From positions 1 through 8,842 of the forward strand of contig DATJYV010000164.1 in assembly GCA_035499415.1 (NCBI GenBank): 8,842 bases of DNA, in the 5' to 3' direction. This document shows positions 5,908-8,842 of this stretch, one piece after another (the stretch's first letter is position 1; every line of letters starts with the position of its first letter). This stretch comes from DATJYV01 sp035499415. GTDB taxonomy: Bacteria > Bacteroidota > Ignavibacteria > UBA10030. The position numbers and the translations under genes are program-made. The notes under the pieces are model-generated. The model was given only the letters and a program-made list of their open reading frames with translations, had not been told where the DNA came from and ran no database searches.

Positions 5908-7208
5908 CGCCGGATGAAAAAAAATTGACTGAAAGACGGGTCAGTGTTGTGACGCTGGGCTGTGTGAAGAACACGGCGGACAGCGAGTCGCTTCTCGGCC
6001 AGCTCGCCCGCGGCGGGGCCCGGATTGCGTCCGATCCCGGCGAAGCCGATACCGTCGTCATTAATACGTGCGGCTTCATCGAAGATGCGAAGCGGGAATC
6101 ACTGCAGGCGATCCAGGAAGCGGTGGAAAAGAAAAAAAGAGGGGAGATCAGGAAAATCGTCGTGATGGGATGTCTCTCCGAGAGATATAAGAAGGAGTTG
6201 TCGGCGGAAATTCCGGAGGTCGATTCATTTTTCGGTTCGGACGAGATGGGAAACGTCCTTGCCGCCCTGGGGATCGATTACAAAAAAGAGCTGCTGGGCG
6301 AGCGCCTTCTGCTCACTCCCTCCCATTTCGCCTATCTCAAGATCTCCGAGGGATGCGACAATCCCTGTTCGTTCTGCGCGATCCCGCTGATGCGCGGCCT
6401 GCACCACTCCAAACCGATGGACCGGGTTCTGGCGGAGGCGCAATCCCTGGCGGCCGGCGGCGTCAGGGAGATTATCCTGATCGGACAGGACACGACGTAT
6501 TACGGCCTCGACATCGACGGCCAGCGCCGGCTTCCTGTTCTGCTTGAGAAATTACATGAGGTCGAAGGCCTCGACTGGATTCGTCTCATGTATGCGTACC
6601 CTGCGAAGTTTCCGCTCGAACTCCTCGATTCGTTCTCGGCACTGCCGAAGCTGTGCCGGTACATCGATATGCCGATCCAGCACGTCGCGGACCCGGTTCT
6701 CCGGTCGATGCGGCGCGGGATTTCCACGAGGGCGCTTCGCGAACTCCTGGAGACCGTCAGCACACGCGTGCCGAACATCGCCATCCGAACAACGCTTTTG
6801 GTCGGTTATCCGGAAGAATCCGAAAAGGATTTTGACCTGCTGTACGACTTTGTGCGCGAATTCCGGTTTCACCGTCTCGGCGTCTTCACCTATTCGCAGG
6901 AAGATGGTACGGCCGCATTCGACCTCGGCGACCCCATACCCGCGGCGGTAAAAGCCGAACGGCGGAACGCGTTGATGGAATTGCAAAAGGGGATTGCTCG
7001 AGAACGAAATGAGCGTCAGGTTGGTTCTAGAGTACGGGTATTGATCGACAGGAAGGAAGATGGGATGGCAGTCGGCAGGACGGAATGGGATGCTCCGGAA
7101 ATCGACCAGGAAGTTTTCGTCGAGCCGTCCGACCGTGCCGCCGTCGGAGCGTTTGCCGATGTCGAGGTGACGGACGCGACGGAATACGACCTTTACGCCA
7201 CGGCGTGA
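5904..7208 (+). CDS. rimO: Ribosomal protein S12 methylthiotransferase RimO
   Basis: RimO is a radical SAM enzyme that methylthiolates the conserved aspartate of ribosomal protein S12. The 434-residue protein has the three-domain layout. The N-terminal UPF0004 domain carries cluster cysteines C20 (TLGCVKN), C56 (NTCGFIEDA) and C90 (MGCLSERY). The radical SAM domain has the Cx3Cx2C motif in SEGCDNPCSFCAIPLMRG (C151, C155, C158), then LIGQDTTYYG and the YAYPAKFP and YIDMPIQH segments. A C-terminal TRAM domain of about 70 residues starts near 365. SEGCDNPC..CAIP, GQDTT.YG and the start LGCVKNTADSE point to RimO rather than MiaB. All six cysteine ligands are present and the length is typical. The ATG at 5904 overlaps the cdsA stop as ATGA and has no Shine-Dalgarno sequence. 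It may be translated by coupling or from a local promoter. Confidence 0.95.
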   Translation: MTPDEKKLTERRVSVVTLGCVKNTADSESLLGQLARGGARIASDPGEADTVVINTCGFIEDAKRESLQAIQEAVEKKKRGEIRKIVVMGCLSERYKKELSAEIPEVDSFFGSDEMGNVLAALGIDYKKELLGERLLLTPSHFAYLKISEGCDNPCSFCAIPLMRGLHHSKPMDRVLAEAQSLAAGGVREIILIGQDTTYYGLDIDGQRRLPVLLEKLHEVEGLDWIRLMYAYPAKFPLELLDSFSALPKLCRYIDMPIQHVADPVLRSMRRGISTRALRELLETVSTRVPNIAIRTTLLVGYPEESEKDFDLLYDFVREFRFHRLGVFTYSQEDGTAAFDLGDPIPAAVKAERRNALMELQKGIARERNERQVGSRVRVLIDRKEDGMAVGRTEWDAPEIDQEVFVEPSDRAAVGAFADVEVTDATEYDLYATA

Positions 7209-7221
7209 GGAAATGGACCTG

Positions 7222-8550
7222 ATGAAGGATTTGAACATCCGGGCAACGCGGGCGGGGTTTGCGGCGATGCTCGGTCTGGTTCTTTCCCTTTGCGGATGGA
7301 TGGGAGCGACCGCGCAGGTGGAATCACAAATCGGCCGCACCGAAACGGCACCGGCGGTGAATTTTGACATCATCGCGAGCGCGTCGGAGCAGCACGGAAA
7401 ATGTCGTCTCGACATGTACGTCCAGATGCCCCACGAAGAGATCCATTTTGCGCACGAGGGGGACCAGTATGTGGGCCGATACGACGTTACCCTGACGATC
7501 GACATTCCCAACGGGGAGCAGGTGTGGGAGAGTAGTCAGGCGGTCGAAGTGCGGCTCAAGGACTTCGCGTCAACGGTTTCGGACCACCAATTCAGTCTCA
7601 AGCAGCTCTCGACGGACATCGAACCTGGAAGTTACGAGATCGACCTGCAGGTCCACGACGAGGATTCGAAGTTGTCGGCGAAACTGCATCGGTCCGTGCT
7701 CGTGACAAACTTCTACGAGGATTCGCTGAGCGTGAGCGATGTCATGCTGGCGAATCGCATCACGACGAACGGAGAGCAGAGGACAATCGTGCCGAACATC
7801 TCCGGCAATGTTGGCGAGGACCCGGGGGGCTTTTTTCTTTTCTGTGAAGTGTACTCTTCGGTCGGCGTCGATTCCCTCCGGATGACCGAATATATCACGG
7901 ACGCGAAGAAGGATACGCTTTACCATCGAACGCACACCGACCCCGCCACCGGATTCCGCACGCAGGAGTTCCTCAAGGTTTCGAACATCACACTGCCCAT
8001 CGGATCATATCTTGTCCTTCTCGATGTGACGGGGATAAGCGGTCGCATGCCGCCGCGGACGCTGCTCCATGCAACTTCGTCACGGACGTTCTACGTTCAC
8101 TGGAGCGACATTCCGATGACGATTCAGGACCTCGACAAGGCGGTCGACGAGATGCGGTACATCGCAAAAGATTCCGAGATTGAGTACATCCGCGGCGGGA
8201 CAACGCTCGCGGAACGGAAGAGGAGGTTCCTCGAGTACTGGGCCAAGCGGGACCCGGACCCTTCGACTCCGCGGAACGAATTGATGGAAGAATACTACCA
8301 GCGGGTCGATTACGCAAACAAGGCGTTTCCGACGTTCGTTGAGGGATGGAGAACGGACCGCGGAATGATTTATATCCGATTCGGTCCCCCCGAAAATGTC
8401 GAGCGACATCCGTTTGAGTCGGGCACCCGCCCGTACGAAGTTTGGTACTATTATCAGCAGGGGAGGGAGTTCATCTTCGTGGATGAAACCGGTTTCGGAG
8501 ATTACCGCCTGCGATATCCGACGACGGATTTGTGGGGAAGGGTTCGATAG
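7222..8550 (+). CDS. Secreted GWxTD domain-containing protein
   Basis: The product is an exported protein of 442 residues with a C-terminal GWxTD domain. A signal peptide occupies residues 1-31 (hydrophobic FAAMLGLVLSLCGWMGATA, cleavage before Q32). The middle (about 45-295) is beta-rich with two similar-looking halves of sandwich-like strands, for example YDVTLTID near 87-94 and GSYLVLLDVTG near 261-271. The GWxTD domain follows a helical linker that includes RRFLEYWAKRDPDPSTPRNE. Its hallmark is FVEGWRTDRGMIYIRFGPP (371-389), with GWRTD at 375-379 and YEVWYYY just downstream. The family is found in Bacteroidota and related phyla and has no settled function. ATG 7222 is preferred because GAGGAA (7207-7212) lies 9 bases upstream. 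ATG 7213 (three residues longer) would leave almost no spacing. Only a few bases separate it from rimO, so it is likely co-transcribed. Confidence 0.88.
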   Translation: MKDLNIRATRAGFAAMLGLVLSLCGWMGATAQVESQIGRTETAPAVNFDIIASASEQHGKCRLDMYVQMPHEEIHFAHEGDQYVGRYDVTLTIDIPNGEQVWESSQAVEVRLKDFASTVSDHQFSLKQLSTDIEPGSYEIDLQVHDEDSKLSAKLHRSVLVTNFYEDSLSVSDVMLANRITTNGEQRTIVPNISGNVGEDPGGFFLFCEVYSSVGVDSLRMTEYITDAKKDTLYHRTHTDPATGFRTQEFLKVSNITLPIGSYLVLLDVTGISGRMPPRTLLHATSSRTFYVHWSDIPMTIQDLDKAVDEMRYIAKDSEIEYIRGGTTLAERKRRFLEYWAKRDPDPSTPRNELMEEYYQRVDYANKAFPTFVEGWRTDRGMIYIRFGPPENVERHPFESGTRPYEVWYYYQQGREFIFVDETGFGDYRLRYPTTDLWGRVR

Positions 8551-8552
8551 GA

Positions 8553-8842
8553 TTGTCCAAAAATCTTGACGGGAAAGACGCCAGCGCAAACGCACCTGCG
8601 GCTGGCTTTTTCTTTTTCGCTGTCGTTCTGGCGCTCTCCGCAGAGGCCGCCGCCCAGGATTCGGTCCGCGTCGGCTCCGTCGCGTTCGATGCACCGCCGG
8701 GAATGGTTGCGGGAGGGTTGGACTCCGCGCTCACGCTCCGGTCCGGCTCGGTTTTCAATGAGCGGTCGCTTCGCGCCGACAGTCTTCGCGTCCTGTCGCT
8801 CTGGCACGACGGCGGATTTCTGGATGCGCGCATCGATTCGAT
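8553..8842 (+). CDS. Exported POTRA-domain protein, BamA/TamA-like, N-terminal fragment
   Basis: An open frame runs off the right edge and gives 96 residues from a TTG at 8553. Residues 1-18 are polar, followed by a hydrophobic core (GFFFFAVVLALSA, 18-30) and a likely cleavage site near AAA/QD. The mature part reads as a POTRA domain: VRVGSVAFDAPPG (38-50), an ALTLRSGSVFNERSL stretch (59-73), then ADSLRVLSLWHDGGFLDARID (75-95), matching the pattern of helix, glycine turn and 'GGFLDA' strand. POTRA repeats of this kind precede the beta barrel in BamA/TamA outer-membrane assembly proteins. The barrel is outside the window, so the type is unconfirmed. There is no ATG upstream of the signal region. 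A GTG at 8532 in the same frame, overlapping the previous gene, is the alternative start. GGGGAAGG (8534-8541) could serve the TTG. Confidence 0.55.
   Translation, partial: MSKNLDGKDASANAPAAGFFFFAVVLALSAEAAAQDSVRVGSVAFDAPPGMVAGGLDSALTLRSGSVFNERSLRADSLRVLSLWHDGGFLDARIDS

Noticed and set aside
7270..7300. Possible lipobox (LSLC) in the GWxTD protein signal peptide
   Set aside because: The residue before the Cys is Leu rather than Gly, Ala or Ser, and a standard cleavage site (ATA/Q) follows a few residues later.
6552..7511. Minus-strand open frame of 319 codons opposite rimO and the GWxTD gene
   Set aside because: It is antisense to conserved RimO sequence and shows no plausible protein features.

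Overview
The window is a gene-dense, high-GC (high fifties percent by eye) bacterial chromosome segment. All nine recognisable genes lie on the plus strand, and no gap between genes exceeds about 100 bases. The gene set suggests the FCB/Bacteroidota-Chlorobiota-Ignavibacteriota group, most likely an Ignavibacteria-like lineage. The pointers are a GWxTD-domain secreted protein, a DUF3108 protein, a Bacteroidota/Chlorobi-style RimO (CAIPLMRG after the radical SAM cluster), weak or absent Shine-Dalgarno sequences, and possible leaderless starts at TATATTGA elements. This placement is inference from gene content only. I see no mobile element, tRNA, rRNA, CRISPR array, phage gene or defence system.

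Layout. Positions 1-232 hold the C-terminus of a probable geranylgeranyl-reductase-family flavoprotein. A 100-base spacer with nothing recognisable follows. Positions 333-1931 encode a polytopic GT-C (family 39-like) membrane glycosyltransferase. Positions 1931-2009 carry an imperfect terminator-like hairpin followed by a good promoter (TTGCAA, 17 bases, TATATT), which marks a likely transcription-unit boundary. The promoter lies so close to the GTG at 2010 that the next gene would be nearly leaderless. That gene encodes a GT9 heptosyltransferase-like enzyme and overlaps by 8 bases a secreted DUF3108 protein. After a 73-base spacer come a CPBP intramembrane protease, cdsA and rimO, joined by two ATGA stop/start overlaps. 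Next come a secreted GWxTD-domain protein and, at the right edge, the N-terminus of an exported POTRA-domain protein resembling BamA/TamA.

How the genes fit together. Most products act at the cell envelope: two glycosyltransferases of different fold classes, phospholipid precursor synthesis (CdsA), a membrane protease, two secreted proteins of unknown function, and a likely outer-membrane assembly factor. RimO, which modifies ribosomal protein S12, is the only clearly cytosolic housekeeping outlier. It has its own promoter-like element inside the end of cdsA. The region looks mainly like ordinary core genome. The points most worth following up are the two matching TATATTGA promoter elements and the GWxTD/POTRA gene pair.
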